Source: CAYLMG01 sp964493425 (lineage in GTDB: Bacteria > Planctomycetota > Phycisphaerae > Sedimentisphaerales > Anaerobacaceae). From it: 57,730 nt of DNA. A program made the translations under genes and the position numbers. Within the stretch, counting starts at the first letter, position 1. The number at the start of each line of letters is the position of its first letter. This document shows, one piece after another, positions 43,628 to 51,043 of this stretch. The DNA lies in the NCBI GenBank assembly GCA_964493425.1, contig CAZBMW010000016.1, positions 1 through 57,730 of the forward strand, written 5' to 3'. The notes under the pieces were generated by a model, which worked only from the letters and a program-made list of their open reading frames with translations, ran no database searches and had not been told where the DNA came from.

Positions 43628-43645
43628 CTCTGTGCCCTCTGTGGC
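43628..43645 (-). repeat. Inverted GCCACAGAG repeat, right boundary of the islet
   Basis: Leftward: TTTTTTGCCACAGAG followed by GGCACAGAG. It begins 11 nt after the pheS stop and is inverted relative to 40721-40775. Confidence 0.6.
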
Positions 43646-43655
43646 AAAAAACAAT

Positions 43656-44645
43656 TTAGAATTGTCTCAGGAATCTGAGGTCGTTTTCGAAGAAAAGGCG
43701 GATGTCGGTTATACCGTACTTACGCATAGCAAGGCGCTCAATACCGAAACCGAAGGCCCAGCCGGTATATTTCTCGCTGTCAATACCGACGGCGTCAAAG
43801 ACGTTCGGGTCAACCATACCGCAGCCGCCCATCTCAATCCAATCCTCTTTGCCGGATTTGTCTTTCAATTGCAAATCGACCTCGCCGCTGGGCTCGGTGA
43901 ACGGGAAAAAGCTCGGCCGAAACCGCCATTTGGTATCCGGGCCGAAAAAGGCGTGAATGAACTGGTCGATAGTCGTTTTCATATCGACCATACTAACGCC
44001 CTCATCAACGACAAGGGCTTCGAGCTGATGGAACATAAACATATGCGTTGCATCGACGGTGTCCGGCCTATACACCCTGCCCGGCGCGACGACGCGGATA
44101 GGCGGTTTTTGCTTTTCCATAATCCGAATCTGAATCGTGGAGGTCTGGCTTCGCAAAAGAGTATTATCGTCGATATAGAAATTATCAGCAGGGTCCCTGG
44201 CTGGATGGTCCGGGCCTATATTGAGGGCGACGAAGTTATGCCAATCGTCCTCGACTTCCGGCCCATAAGCAACGGAGAAACCCATCCTGCCGAATATTTC
44301 GAGAAGCTCATTTATCGTCTGCGTTATAATGTGGGTCTTGCCGATTTCGGGGATTATGCCCGGCAACGTTACGTCAACAGCAGACGAGGGTTTTGCCTGA
44401 CTTTGCTGAAGGCTCTTTTTCAATTGCTCGAAGCTCTCGGTAACCTCTTTTTTGATTTTGTTAGCGAGCTGGCCGGCTTTCGGTTTCTGCTCGGCGGCGA
44501 GAGAGCCGATTCGGCTCAGCATATCGGTAATTTGGCCCTTGCGGGCGAGGTACTTTATGCGGAACTGCTCGAGCGAGGCCAGGTCTTTGACCTTTTTCAA
44601 GGCCTCAATTGCCTCGGAACGAATTTTCTCAAATTCCTCAATCAT
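43656..44645 (-). CDS. pheS: Phenylalanyl-tRNA synthetase alpha subunit
   Basis: 329 residues, complete. An N-terminal coiled coil (about 1-80) precedes the class II core: GKTHIITQTINELLEIFGRMGFSV, motif 2 FRPSFFPFTEPSGEVDL (about 245-265) and motif 3 GWAFGFGIERLAMRKYGI (about 290-310). Activates phenylalanine together with PheT. pheT should normally follow directly; here the gene is followed by repeat DNA and the AT-rich islet, so pheT must be elsewhere. The ATG is preceded by heptamer-repeat DNA rather than a clear ribosome binding site. Confidence 0.96.
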   Translation of the reverse strand: MIEEFEKIRSEAIEALKKVKDLASLEQFRIKYLARKGQITDMLSRIGSLAAEQKPKAGQLANKIKKEVTESFEQLKKSLQQSQAKPSSAVDVTLPGIIPEIGKTHIITQTINELLEIFGRMGFSVAYGPEVEDDWHNFVALNIGPDHPARDPADNFYIDDNTLLRSQTSTIQIRIMEKQKPPIRVVAPGRVYRPDTVDATHMFMFHQLEALVVDEGVSMVDMKTTIDQFIHAFFGPDTKWRFRPSFFPFTEPSGEVDLQLKDKSGKEDWIEMGGCGMVDPNVFDAVGIDSEKYTGWAFGFGIERLAMRKYGITDIRLFFENDLRFLRQF

Positions 44646-44648
44646 AAT

Positions 44649-44745
44649 TCGTCGCTCGTCGCTCGTGTCTCGTCGCTCATATCCCGTTGCTCGTCACTCG
44701 TGACTCGTCGCTCATATCTCGATACTCGTCGCTCGTGGCTCGTAG
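44649..44745 (+). repeat. Heptamer tandem array upstream of pheS
   Basis: Thirteen to fourteen consecutive 7-nt units of TCGTCGC and variants (TCGTGTC, TCATATC, CCGTTGC, TCGTCAC, TCGTGAC, TCGATAC, TCGTGGC). The pair TCGTCGC-TCATATC recurs after 35 nt. The array ends 3 nt before the pheS start codon. Confidence 0.85.
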
Positions 44746-44772
44746 AAGAAAACAAATCAAAATACATTCCCA

Positions 44773-44876
44773 TTGTCATTCCCGCGCCCCTTGTCATTCC
44801 TGCTTCCACTGTCATTCCCGCGAAAGCGGGAATCTATCTTTTGAAATCCTGGATTCCGGCTCAAGGCCGGAATGAC
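44773..44876 (+). repeat. TGTCATTCC direct repeats and double-hairpin element
   Basis: Three 18-nt direct repeats starting TTGTCATTCC (44773, 44791, 44809) lead into a palindrome: ATTCCCGC-GAAA-GCGGGAAT (44814-44833) and ATTCCGGC-TCAAG-GCCGGAAT (44853-44873), enclosed by GTCATTCC/GGAATGAC (44811-44876). This is the style of the widespread GTCATTCCCGC-type miniature elements of bacteria. Confidence 0.7.
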
Positions 44877-44886
44877 AGTTTAACAA

Positions 44887-44982
44887 GTTTCTTTTCTGAC
44901 AGATTAATATGTTTCTTTTCTGACAGATTAATATGTTTCTTTTTTGACAGATTAATATGTTTCTTTTTTGACAAATTAACAA
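44887..44982 (+). repeat. Four tandem copies of a 24-nt repeat
   Basis: Units begin at 44887, 44911, 44935 and 44959: GTTTCTTTTCTGACAGATTA followed by ATAT, with one C-to-T change in copies 3 and 4 and a diverged end in copy 4. A partial fifth copy follows. They lie between rplT and pheS. There are no spacers, so this is not a CRISPR. Confidence 0.85.
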
Positions 44983-45029
44983 CTTTCTTTTATACAACGA
45001 CATTACGGACAAGATGTCCGTGTTATAAT

Positions 45030-45386
45030 TTATGCGATAGCTTTTTTTGCGGCGTCAACGATTGCGTCAAAGCCTGCGGGGTCGGCTATAGCGATTTCGC
45101 TGAGCATCTTTCGATTGAGGCCGATTTTCGCCTTCTTACAGCCGTCGATAAATCTGCTGTAGCTGACGCCTCTCTGCCGGCAGGCGGCGCTCAGGCGTGT
45201 AATCCAAAGTGCTCTGAAATCGCGTTTGCGAAGCTTGCGGCCGACGCGGGCATAGACATTTGCTTTTACGAGGCTCTCCTTTGCAAGCCGGTACTGGCGG
45301 CCGCCGGCACCGCGATGGCCTTTTACAGCTTTGAAGATTCTCTTTTTCGCTTTGCGTCGCCCAGTAGATTTTCTGACTCTTGGCAT
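45030..45386 (-). CDS. rplT: 50S ribosomal protein L20
   Basis: 118 residues, normal. PRVRKSTGRRKAKKRIFKAVKGHRGA and RDFRALWITRLSAACRQRGVSYSRF (about 48-72) are unmistakable L20. Essential for early 23S rRNA assembly and, in several bacteria, translational repressor of its own operon. AAGGAAAG precedes the ATG. It follows rpmI by 110 nt, which contain a hairpin. Confidence 0.97.
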   Translation of the reverse strand: MPRVRKSTGRRKAKKRIFKAVKGHRGAGGRQYRLAKESLVKANVYARVGRKLRKRDFRALWITRLSAACRQRGVSYSRFIDGCKKAKIGLNRKMLSEIAIADPAGFDAIVDAAKKAIA

Positions 45387-45420
45387 ATCAGCTTTCCTTA
45401 AAAGAATTTTTGAAATAATG

Positions 45421-45480
45421 CCTGCTGGCGGCAGCTGATGGTGAGCCCCATTTGTAGCGGGGCAAGCCGAGAAGCAGGCT
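45421..45480 (-). repeat. Large hairpin between rpmI and rplT
   Basis: GCCTGCT (45421-45427) pairs with AGCAGGC (45474-45480); inside, GCCCC (45446-45450) pairs with GGGGC (45460-45464). It could be a mobile palindromic element or attenuate expression between the two genes. Not followed by a U-run, so not a classical terminator. Confidence 0.5.
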
Positions 45481-45496
45481 TTGTCTCTTTAACAAG

Positions 45497-45691
45497 TTAA
45501 GTCGGCATTTTCGCCTTCATTTTTTGGGCCATAACAGAATTTAAAACCGTTGGACTCGAGAGGTGTCTTTTGCGTTTGGCGTTCTTGGTGCTCATAAGGT
45601 GTCCTTTACCTGCCTTTTGGTGTTTGATGAGACCTGAGGCGGTAATTTTCACTCTCTTTTTAAGGCCTTTATGGGTTTTCTGCTTCGGCAT
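45497..45691 (-). CDS. rpmI: 50S ribosomal protein L35
   Basis: 64 residues, normal. PKQKTHKGLKKRVKITASG, then KHQKAGKGHLMSTKNAKRKRHL, is typical L35. The ribosome binding site is weak (only GGA 11-14 nt upstream), which fits translation controlled by the structured leader at 45823-45933. Confidence 0.96.
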   Translation of the reverse strand: MPKQKTHKGLKKRVKITASGLIKHQKAGKGHLMSTKNAKRKRHLSSPTVLNSVMAQKMKAKMPT

Positions 45692-45822
45692 TTATGTAAT
45701 TCCAACAAAAGCTAATTTCAATTCCCAAATCCAAACTGCAACATAAACCAGACAGTTTATAAAATTTACAGATAAGAGTCAATAGCCGAATTTTGATTAT
45801 TATAAAAAGATTAGCTAAATAT

Positions 45823-45933
45823 GGTTCAGGGCGTCCGGCTGTATCGACCGCTCTTAAAGGCCTGAAAACGAATAAACGGTCACGCCCTTTGTAAATCCGT
45901 TAAGGATTGTCTCAGGCTTTGCTGAACCGCCTG
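45823..45933 (-). promoter_or_regulatory. Structured leader with pseudoknot, candidate L20 autoregulatory site
   Basis: In the leftward transcript, CAGGC (45933-45929) and GCCTG (45917-45913) form a stem. The seven loop bases next to it, GGTTCAG (45928-45922), are exactly complementary to CTGAACC (45829-45823) about 100 nt downstream. Between them GGGCGT/ACGCCC (45887-45882 with 45834-45829) and GACCG/CGGTC (45881-45877 with 45850-45846) form a nested arm; its outer pair shares base 45829 with the pseudoknot. A long-range pseudoknot ahead of rpmI is how L20 controls the E. coli operon. L20 binding here is inferred from position only. Confidence 0.55.
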
Positions 45934-45968
45934 GTTTTATATCCCGCAACGATTCGTGGAGCTTAATA

Positions 45969-46487
45969 TTACTTTTTCGGCACAAGTATCAAAGTCATTT
46001 TCCTGTTAGCTATTGTTGCCAGCCTTTCGACCTTCGCAAGGGCTTCAAGTGACTTGGCAATTTGTTCCAATATTTCATAGCCCCTGTCCTTGTGGAGGAT
46101 TTGCCTGCCTCTAAACAGCATCGTAATCTGCACGCGGTAGCCTTTTTCCAGAAACTCTCTTGCATGGTTTACCTTGATATCGAGGTCGTGCTTATCAGTT
46201 TCGGGTTTGAGCCTGATTTCTTTGAGGACTGAGGCGTGGTGACGACTTTTTTTCCTGCTTACCCGCTGCCTCCTTTTTTGCTCGTAAAGCCATTTTCCAT
46301 AGTCTATTATTCGGCATACAGGCGGGTCGCTATTGGGCGAGACCTCTACAAGGTCCAAACCGACCTCTTGTGCTCTACTGATTGCCTCATCTCTATCAAT
46401 AACACCCACCTGATTATTCGATTCGTCAATGAGACGAACAACACGGGCACGAATCGCTCCATTTATTCTTAAACCCTGCTTGCTAAT
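45969..46487 (-). CDS. infC: Translation initiation factor IF-3, with an AUU start codon
   Basis: 172 residues when started at ATT 46487, close to the usual 170-180. Starting at the first conventional codon (GTG 46409) would remove the conserved N-terminal segment GLRINGAIRARVVRLIDES. AAGGTGG (46500-46494) lies 6 nt before the ATT, and no ATG, GTG or TTG exists between it and the upstream in-frame stop near 46532. The N-domain DLVEVSPNSDPPVCRIIDYGKWLYE and C-domain EIRLKPETDKHDLDIKVNHAREFLEKG are typical. IF-3 rejects non-standard start codons, so an AUU start gives autoregulation, as known in E. coli. Follows thrS by 69 nt. Confidence 0.93.
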   Translation of the reverse strand: MSKQGLRINGAIRARVVRLIDESNNQVGVIDRDEAISRAQEVGLDLVEVSPNSDPPVCRIIDYGKWLYEQKRRQRVSRKKSRHHASVLKEIRLKPETDKHDLDIKVNHAREFLEKGYRVQITMLFRGRQILHKDRGYEILEQIAKSLEALAKVERLATIANRKMTLILVPKK

Positions 46488-46556
46488 TTTTAACCACCTT
46501 ACCTTTCTAAAAAGATTGATAATAAACGACTATATACTTTTAAACGCCTTTCAAAG

Positions 46557-48473
46557 CTAAAATGATAAGTCTATATTTTTATCGGTAATTTTCTGTTTAA
46601 TGATTTTTATAAATTCATCTAAATGCTCCGTTCCGGTATCTTTGCTGTCCCTGATTCTAACGTTAACAGTTCCCGCCTGCTGCTCTTTCGGGCCGACAAC
46701 AAGCATAATGGGCAGCTTTTCGTTATGAGCTTTAAGAATCTTTGCCCCTATTTTTTCATCGGTCAAGTCTATACCGCAACGAATTTGTGACTCTTTGAGA
46801 CGGCTGTGAATCTGTTTTGCATAATCGTTGGTTTTTTCGCTGATAGGCAGCACCCTGACCTGTTCAGGTGAAAGCCATAACGGGAATTTTGCAGCATAAT
46901 GCTCTATGAGAATACCTATGAATCGCTCGAAAGAGCCGAGCACGGCCCTGTGAATCATAACGGGAGTCTTCTCGGTATTATCCTTGTCGGTATAGACCAA
47001 GCCGAAACGCTCGGGCATAGAAAAATCGAGCTGGATAGTGCCGAGCTGCCAGGAGCGTTTGAGACAATCTCTTATGTGGAAATCTATTTTGGGCCCATAA
47101 AAAGCACCATCACCATCGTTCACCTTGTAGTCAATATTGCTGTGTGTGAGGGCGGCTCTGAGGGAATCGGTCGAGGTTTGCCAGATTTGCTCCGAGCCGA
47201 TGTGCTTGAGCGGCATAGTAGAAAGCTCGATAGCAAAATCCTCGAAACCAAAAGCCCTATAAATCTCAAAGGTAAGGTCAATAACGCCGACTATCTCAGA
47301 TTCTATCTGCTGCGGTGTGCAAAAGATATGGGCATCATCCTGGGTGAATTGTCTTACCCTGAACAGGCCGTGCATAACACCGCTCGCCTCGTGACGATGA
47401 ACGAGGCCGAGCTCAGCAACGCGTTTGGGAAACTCGCGATACGAATGCTTTCTCGACTTAAAAACAAGGCATCCGCCCGGGCAGTTCATCGGTTTTATCG
47501 CGAAGCCAGCGCCGTCGATTTCGCTGAAGTACATATTTTCCTTATAATTGTCCCAGTGCCCGCTCTTATGCCAAAGCTGCTCGTTGAGGATTATCGGTGT
47601 TCTTATTTCCTCGTAGTCATATTTATTGTGTACGCTCCTCCAGAAGTCCACGATTTCGTTCCATATAACCATACCTTTTGGGTGTATGAAGGCAAAGCCG
47701 GGACCGGCTTCATTGAAGCTAAACAGGTCGAGCTGTTTGCCGAGGACCCTGTGGTCACGCTTTTTAGCCTCTTTGAGTCTATTAAGGTATTCGTCAAGCT
47801 GTTTTTTTGTAGGCCAGCAGGTACCATACACCCTCTGCAGCATCTTTTGAGTCGGGTCACCATGCCAATAGGCACCGGCTACGGACATAATCTTAAAGCT
47901 GCCCACCTTTGCCGTGCTCGGTACGTGCGGGCCCCGACACATATCCTCAAAGCCGTCGCCGTGCGAGTAAAAGCTGATAACTTCACTGTCGGTGCGGTTT
48001 ATGTTGTCCGTCTTATATTTATCAGAAGCCATTTTGGCCAGTGCCTGCTTGCGGGTCATTTCCTTTCTGACAAATGGCGTATCGGCATCGACTATTTTGT
48101 GCATCTGCTGTTCAATTTTTTCAAAATCATCGGGACGAATGGGCTCATCAAGGTCAATGTCATAATAAAATCCGTCCTCAACAGCGGGCCCGTAAACAAG
48201 CTTGGTGTCTGGCCAGATGCGGCATATAGCATCAGCCATTATATGGGCACAACTGTGCCGCATAACCTCGATAGCTTCGGGGTCATCTGCTGTGATGATT
48301 TGCAGCTCGGCATCACTATCGATAGGGGTATTCGAGTCGGAAATTTTACCGTTTATTTTGGCTGCGATGACCTTTTCGGCAGGAACAGGCCCGAACTTTT
48401 CGGCAATTTGCTTTGGCGTCGTTTTATTTTTGACTTCCAATATACTGCTGTCAGGCAGTGTTATTTTCACCAT
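46557..48473 (-). CDS. thrS: Threonyl-tRNA synthetase
   Basis: 638 residues, normal full length. TGS domain (about 1-60, TLPDSSILEVKNKTTPKQIA), editing domain with RHSCAHIMADAICRIWP (about 72-88) and the second-half HVPSTAKVGSFK region, class II catalytic core with MNCPGGCLVFKSRKHSYREFP (zinc Cys in NCPGG, about 330) and VRQFTQDDAHIFC, and a C-terminal anticodon-binding domain (about 535-638). Has its own promoter at 48520-48548. First gene of the thrS-infC-rpmI-rplT-pheS series. Confidence 0.97.
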   Translation of the reverse strand: MVKITLPDSSILEVKNKTTPKQIAEKFGPVPAEKVIAAKINGKISDSNTPIDSDAELQIITADDPEAIEVMRHSCAHIMADAICRIWPDTKLVYGPAVEDGFYYDIDLDEPIRPDDFEKIEQQMHKIVDADTPFVRKEMTRKQALAKMASDKYKTDNINRTDSEVISFYSHGDGFEDMCRGPHVPSTAKVGSFKIMSVAGAYWHGDPTQKMLQRVYGTCWPTKKQLDEYLNRLKEAKKRDHRVLGKQLDLFSFNEAGPGFAFIHPKGMVIWNEIVDFWRSVHNKYDYEEIRTPIILNEQLWHKSGHWDNYKENMYFSEIDGAGFAIKPMNCPGGCLVFKSRKHSYREFPKRVAELGLVHRHEASGVMHGLFRVRQFTQDDAHIFCTPQQIESEIVGVIDLTFEIYRAFGFEDFAIELSTMPLKHIGSEQIWQTSTDSLRAALTHSNIDYKVNDGDGAFYGPKIDFHIRDCLKRSWQLGTIQLDFSMPERFGLVYTDKDNTEKTPVMIHRAVLGSFERFIGILIEHYAAKFPLWLSPEQVRVLPISEKTNDYAKQIHSRLKESQIRCGIDLTDEKIGAKILKAHNEKLPIMLVVGPKEQQAGTVNVRIRDSKDTGTEHLDEFIKIIKQKITDKNIDLSF

Positions 48474-48519
48474 ATGGCTCTATCCGATATCAAGTACTCA
48501 AGTAATCGCCAGCTCTGAT

Positions 48520-48548
48520 AATTTATCCAAATACGAGCTTATTGTCAA
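48520..48548 (-). promoter_or_regulatory. Promoter of thrS and the translation operon
   Basis: Leftward: perfect TTGACA (48548-48543), 17-nt spacer, TAAATT (48525-48520). Transcription would begin near 48513, about 40 nt before the thrS ATG. Confidence 0.7.
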
Positions 48549-48613
48549 CACCATTATAAGATTTGGTTCCCTGAAGATGTATGTAAAATTTAGCTTTTTC
48601 ATACAAAAATCGG

Positions 48614-48642
48614 TTGCCAGCAAAAATAAAATCTGCTATTAT
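48614..48642 (+). promoter_or_regulatory. Promoter of the GspE-like gene
   Basis: TTGCCA (48614-48619), 17-nt spacer, TATTAT (48637-48642); transcription would begin near 48650, about 44 nt before the GTG at 48694. Confidence 0.6.
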
Positions 48643-48693
48643 CAACTTTTGGATTTTTATGTTTTTTGGCAATTTGCGGAGATAAAGGTACGA

Positions 48694-50310
48694 GTGCAAA
48701 CAACAGCGGTCTTGAAAATTTTGGTTTTTTTGCTGCCGAATTCAGCATTTTCAGCAGCTACCCCCAGCAGCGGAGCAATAACAGCAACGGCCCTGGCTTT
48801 TAACCCTATAAAGCTGATACTGCTCATCGGATGGGTGTATCTTTGTCTTTATATTGTCCAGCGTCTTCAGTTCAGCCGGCTCGTGCCCAAGCATTGTAGG
48901 ACGGTGGCCAATTTAGTCGCTCTTTTTTTCGGCCCCTTTCTCCTTGCTGCGCTTGTAACAGCAGACATCATTTTTAACTACAGCGGCATCAACAGCGGGA
49001 CCACAGGAAGATTAAAAGAGAAGCTTCAAAATACATTCGACCACCTGCGGAGTATGGATTTCAGCAGTTCCGTCGATTCCGAAATAACACTACTCAGTTC
49101 CGCGGGCAAAGAGCTCAAAGAGGTATTCGGCCACGTCCGAAGTAAAAAGGAGGACCGTCATATTCTGAATCTGACCGAGGAGATTGTCTTTGATGCCCTT
49201 TCCGAACAAGCCAGCGACATACTCATCGACCCGAAAGACGATTCCAATTATTCAATCCGGCTGCGTGTTGACGGCGTGCTGAGACTGATTAACGAACTGG
49301 AGTCGGACAAGTGCCAGGCGGTCATCAACAGCATTAAAGCTATTTCAGGAATGGATATTGCCGAGAAAAGAAGGCCTCAGGACGGAGCATTCTCCGCGCA
49401 GGCAGCTGAGCGGGTTTACTCGTTCAGGGTAGCAAGCGCCGGGGTCGTCAACGGTGAGAAATTGTCGATAAGAGTCCTCAACTACAACGCAGGTACATTC
49501 AAGCTCAAAGACGTCGGCCTGACACAAAAACAGGCTGCAATAATCAATCAGCAGATAGCGAAACCTTCGGGAATGATACTGATGTGCGGACCAACGGGTA
49601 GCGGCAAGACCACAACGCTGTATGCAATGCTGAATCAGATAGACCTTTTCACCCGGAACGTTATTACGGTCGAAGACCCGATAGAATGTGTCATGCCAAA
49701 TGCCAGCCAGATTGAAATCAATCCCAAAGCTGATATTACATTCGCCAAAAGTCTGCGCAGTATATTAAGGCAGGACCCGGATGTGATATGTGTGGGTGAA
49801 ATAAGGGATGAGGAGACGGCATCGATAGCGCTTCGGGCCTCGCAGACCGGGCATCTCGTGCTGGCGACGATACACAGCCACAGTAATGCATCAACTATGG
49901 TCCGCCTGATTGACCTGGGTGTATCACCGCTGCTGATAGCTTCGGGACTCAGCATTATGGTCTCACAAAGATTAATACGCATACTCTGTAATAACTGCAA
50001 AGAGCCCGCCAAGCTGAGCCACCGCCAGATGGAAACTTTTCGACAAAAAAGCCTGGACTATACCAACATATATAAAGCCAAGGGCTGCGAACAATGCTCA
50101 AATACCGGCTATCGGGGAAGGACAGCCATCTTTGATATGCTCGTTATCGACGATAAATTAAAAGATGCGCTCTCGAACAACAGACTTCCGCTAACCGAGA
50201 TGAGAAACCAGGGTGACCATAGGGGAAAGTCAAATTTACGTAAAGAAGGCCTCAGAAAGGTATTCACGGGCATAACAAGTATGGCAGAACTTGACAGAGT
50301 GTTGGGATAA
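48694..50310 (+). CDS. GspE/PilB-type secretion ATPase with a membrane-spanning N-terminus
   Basis: 538 residues from GTG 48694 (AAAGG 5-6 nt upstream); earlier in-frame codons lie antisense to thrS. Unlike ordinary cytosolic GspE/PilB, it opens with a signal-like helix (about 6-22) and two more hydrophobic helices (about 38-56 and 70-95). The ATPase follows: GPTGSGKTTTLYAML Walker A (about 299), DPDVICVGEIRDEETA Walker B (about 358), TGHLVLATIHSHS His box (about 388), and zinc cysteines CNNC (about 431) and CEQC (about 466). The usual N1 domain binding the platform is absent. Probably energises a type II secretion or pilus-like assembly, with the CvpA-like gene downstream. Confidence 0.87.
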   Translation: MQTTAVLKILVFLLPNSAFSAATPSSGAITATALAFNPIKLILLIGWVYLCLYIVQRLQFSRLVPKHCRTVANLVALFFGPFLLAALVTADIIFNYSGINSGTTGRLKEKLQNTFDHLRSMDFSSSVDSEITLLSSAGKELKEVFGHVRSKKEDRHILNLTEEIVFDALSEQASDILIDPKDDSNYSIRLRVDGVLRLINELESDKCQAVINSIKAISGMDIAEKRRPQDGAFSAQAAERVYSFRVASAGVVNGEKLSIRVLNYNAGTFKLKDVGLTQKQAAIINQQIAKPSGMILMCGPTGSGKTTTLYAMLNQIDLFTRNVITVEDPIECVMPNASQIEINPKADITFAKSLRSILRQDPDVICVGEIRDEETASIALRASQTGHLVLATIHSHSNASTMVRLIDLGVSPLLIASGLSIMVSQRLIRILCNNCKEPAKLSHRQMETFRQKSLDYTNIYKAKGCEQCSNTGYRGRTAIFDMLVIDDKLKDALSNNRLPLTEMRNQGDHRGKSNLRKEGLRKVFTGITSMAELDRVLG

Positions 50311-50326
50311 TGGAGCTAAGTTTTTA

Positions 50327-51040
50327 ATGGGATTCTGGATAGGCATATTATTCGGTGCGTTGTTTGTGTACATAGCCGTTAAAGTCGGCTTCTATGAGAC
50401 GTGGGTACTCTTGTTTAATCTTGTGATATCGATATACTTGGCTGTTTTTCTCAGGCCTGTAATCGAGCAATTTCTTCCCATTGCCTCTGAGACGAGATAC
50501 GGTGATGCTCTGATTATGCTGGCTGTCGCGATTGGTGTATTTGTGCTTTTGTACGGTATATCATATGTATTCTTTTCAAGCCAGTTCAACGTGCCGGTAC
50601 CGCGGATATTCGATGTAGTCGGCTCAGGGTTTTTGGGCTTCTGGGCCGGCCTTCTTGTATGGAGCTTTGTTATTGTCATTATATCTGTTATGCCGCTGTC
50701 TCAGAACAGCTTTTTGCAAAGTGTTGGCTTTACAAAGCAATTCCAACAGACAAACGTATCATATATGAGCTGGTGGATTAATAAGGTTAATAATCTCGTT
50801 TCGTACAAAAGCAATTATCTCTCAACAGAAGAACTGGTTGACCAGATGTACCAGAAGGCTGAACAGAGAAAGCCAAAAAAAACACCGCCAAAGATATACG
50901 TACCGCCGGAACCAAACGAGCCTAATGAGCCTACAAATTTAACCAGCGAAAAAAAGCAGATAACCTGTCCGGATATTGCAGACCAGAACTCTCTGGGTTC
51001 CGAGAAAAAAGCAAAGACTGGCGAAACCGATATGGAATAA
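50327..51040 (+). CDS. CvpA-like membrane protein
   Basis: 237 residues from ATG 50327 with GGAG 11 nt upstream; an upstream TTG would overlap the ATPase gene. Four hydrophobic helices in the first 125 residues with a glycine-rich GSGFLGFWAGLLVWSFVIVII segment, the layout of CvpA/colicin V production-type proteins. The C-terminus (about 185-237) is a disordered Pro/Glu/Asn-rich cytoplasmic tail (PPEPNEPNEPTNLT). Starts 16 nt after the ATPase stop, so the two are cotranscribed. Function inferred only by resemblance. Confidence 0.72.
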   Translation: MGFWIGILFGALFVYIAVKVGFYETWVLLFNLVISIYLAVFLRPVIEQFLPIASETRYGDALIMLAVAIGVFVLLYGISYVFFSSQFNVPVPRIFDVVGSGFLGFWAGLLVWSFVIVIISVMPLSQNSFLQSVGFTKQFQQTNVSYMSWWINKVNNLVSYKSNYLSTEELVDQMYQKAEQRKPKKTPPKIYVPPEPNEPNEPTNLTSEKKQITCPDIADQNSLGSEKKAKTGETDME

Positions 51041-51043
51041 GGC

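Noticed and set aside
44887..44982. Possible CRISPR array
   Set aside because: Repeats are directly adjacent with no spacers, and no cas genes are present.
44812..45012. Small leftward frame with CQKRNILI repeats
   Set aside because: Translation of the 24-nt tandem repeat, no gene features.
43575..45401. 608-residue rightward open frame
   Set aside because: Antisense to pheS and rplT and built through the repeat cluster between them.
45421..45480. Terminator between rpmI and rplT
   Set aside because: Stem is not followed by a U-run and would cut the ribosomal operon; listed as a hairpin instead.
46899..48518. 539-residue open frame opposite thrS
   Set aside because: Entirely antisense to the unmistakable threonyl-tRNA synthetase; no ribosome binding site or family.
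48202..48693. N-terminal extension of the GspE-like protein into thrS
   Set aside because: It would be antisense to thrS; promoter and ribosome binding site support GTG 48694.
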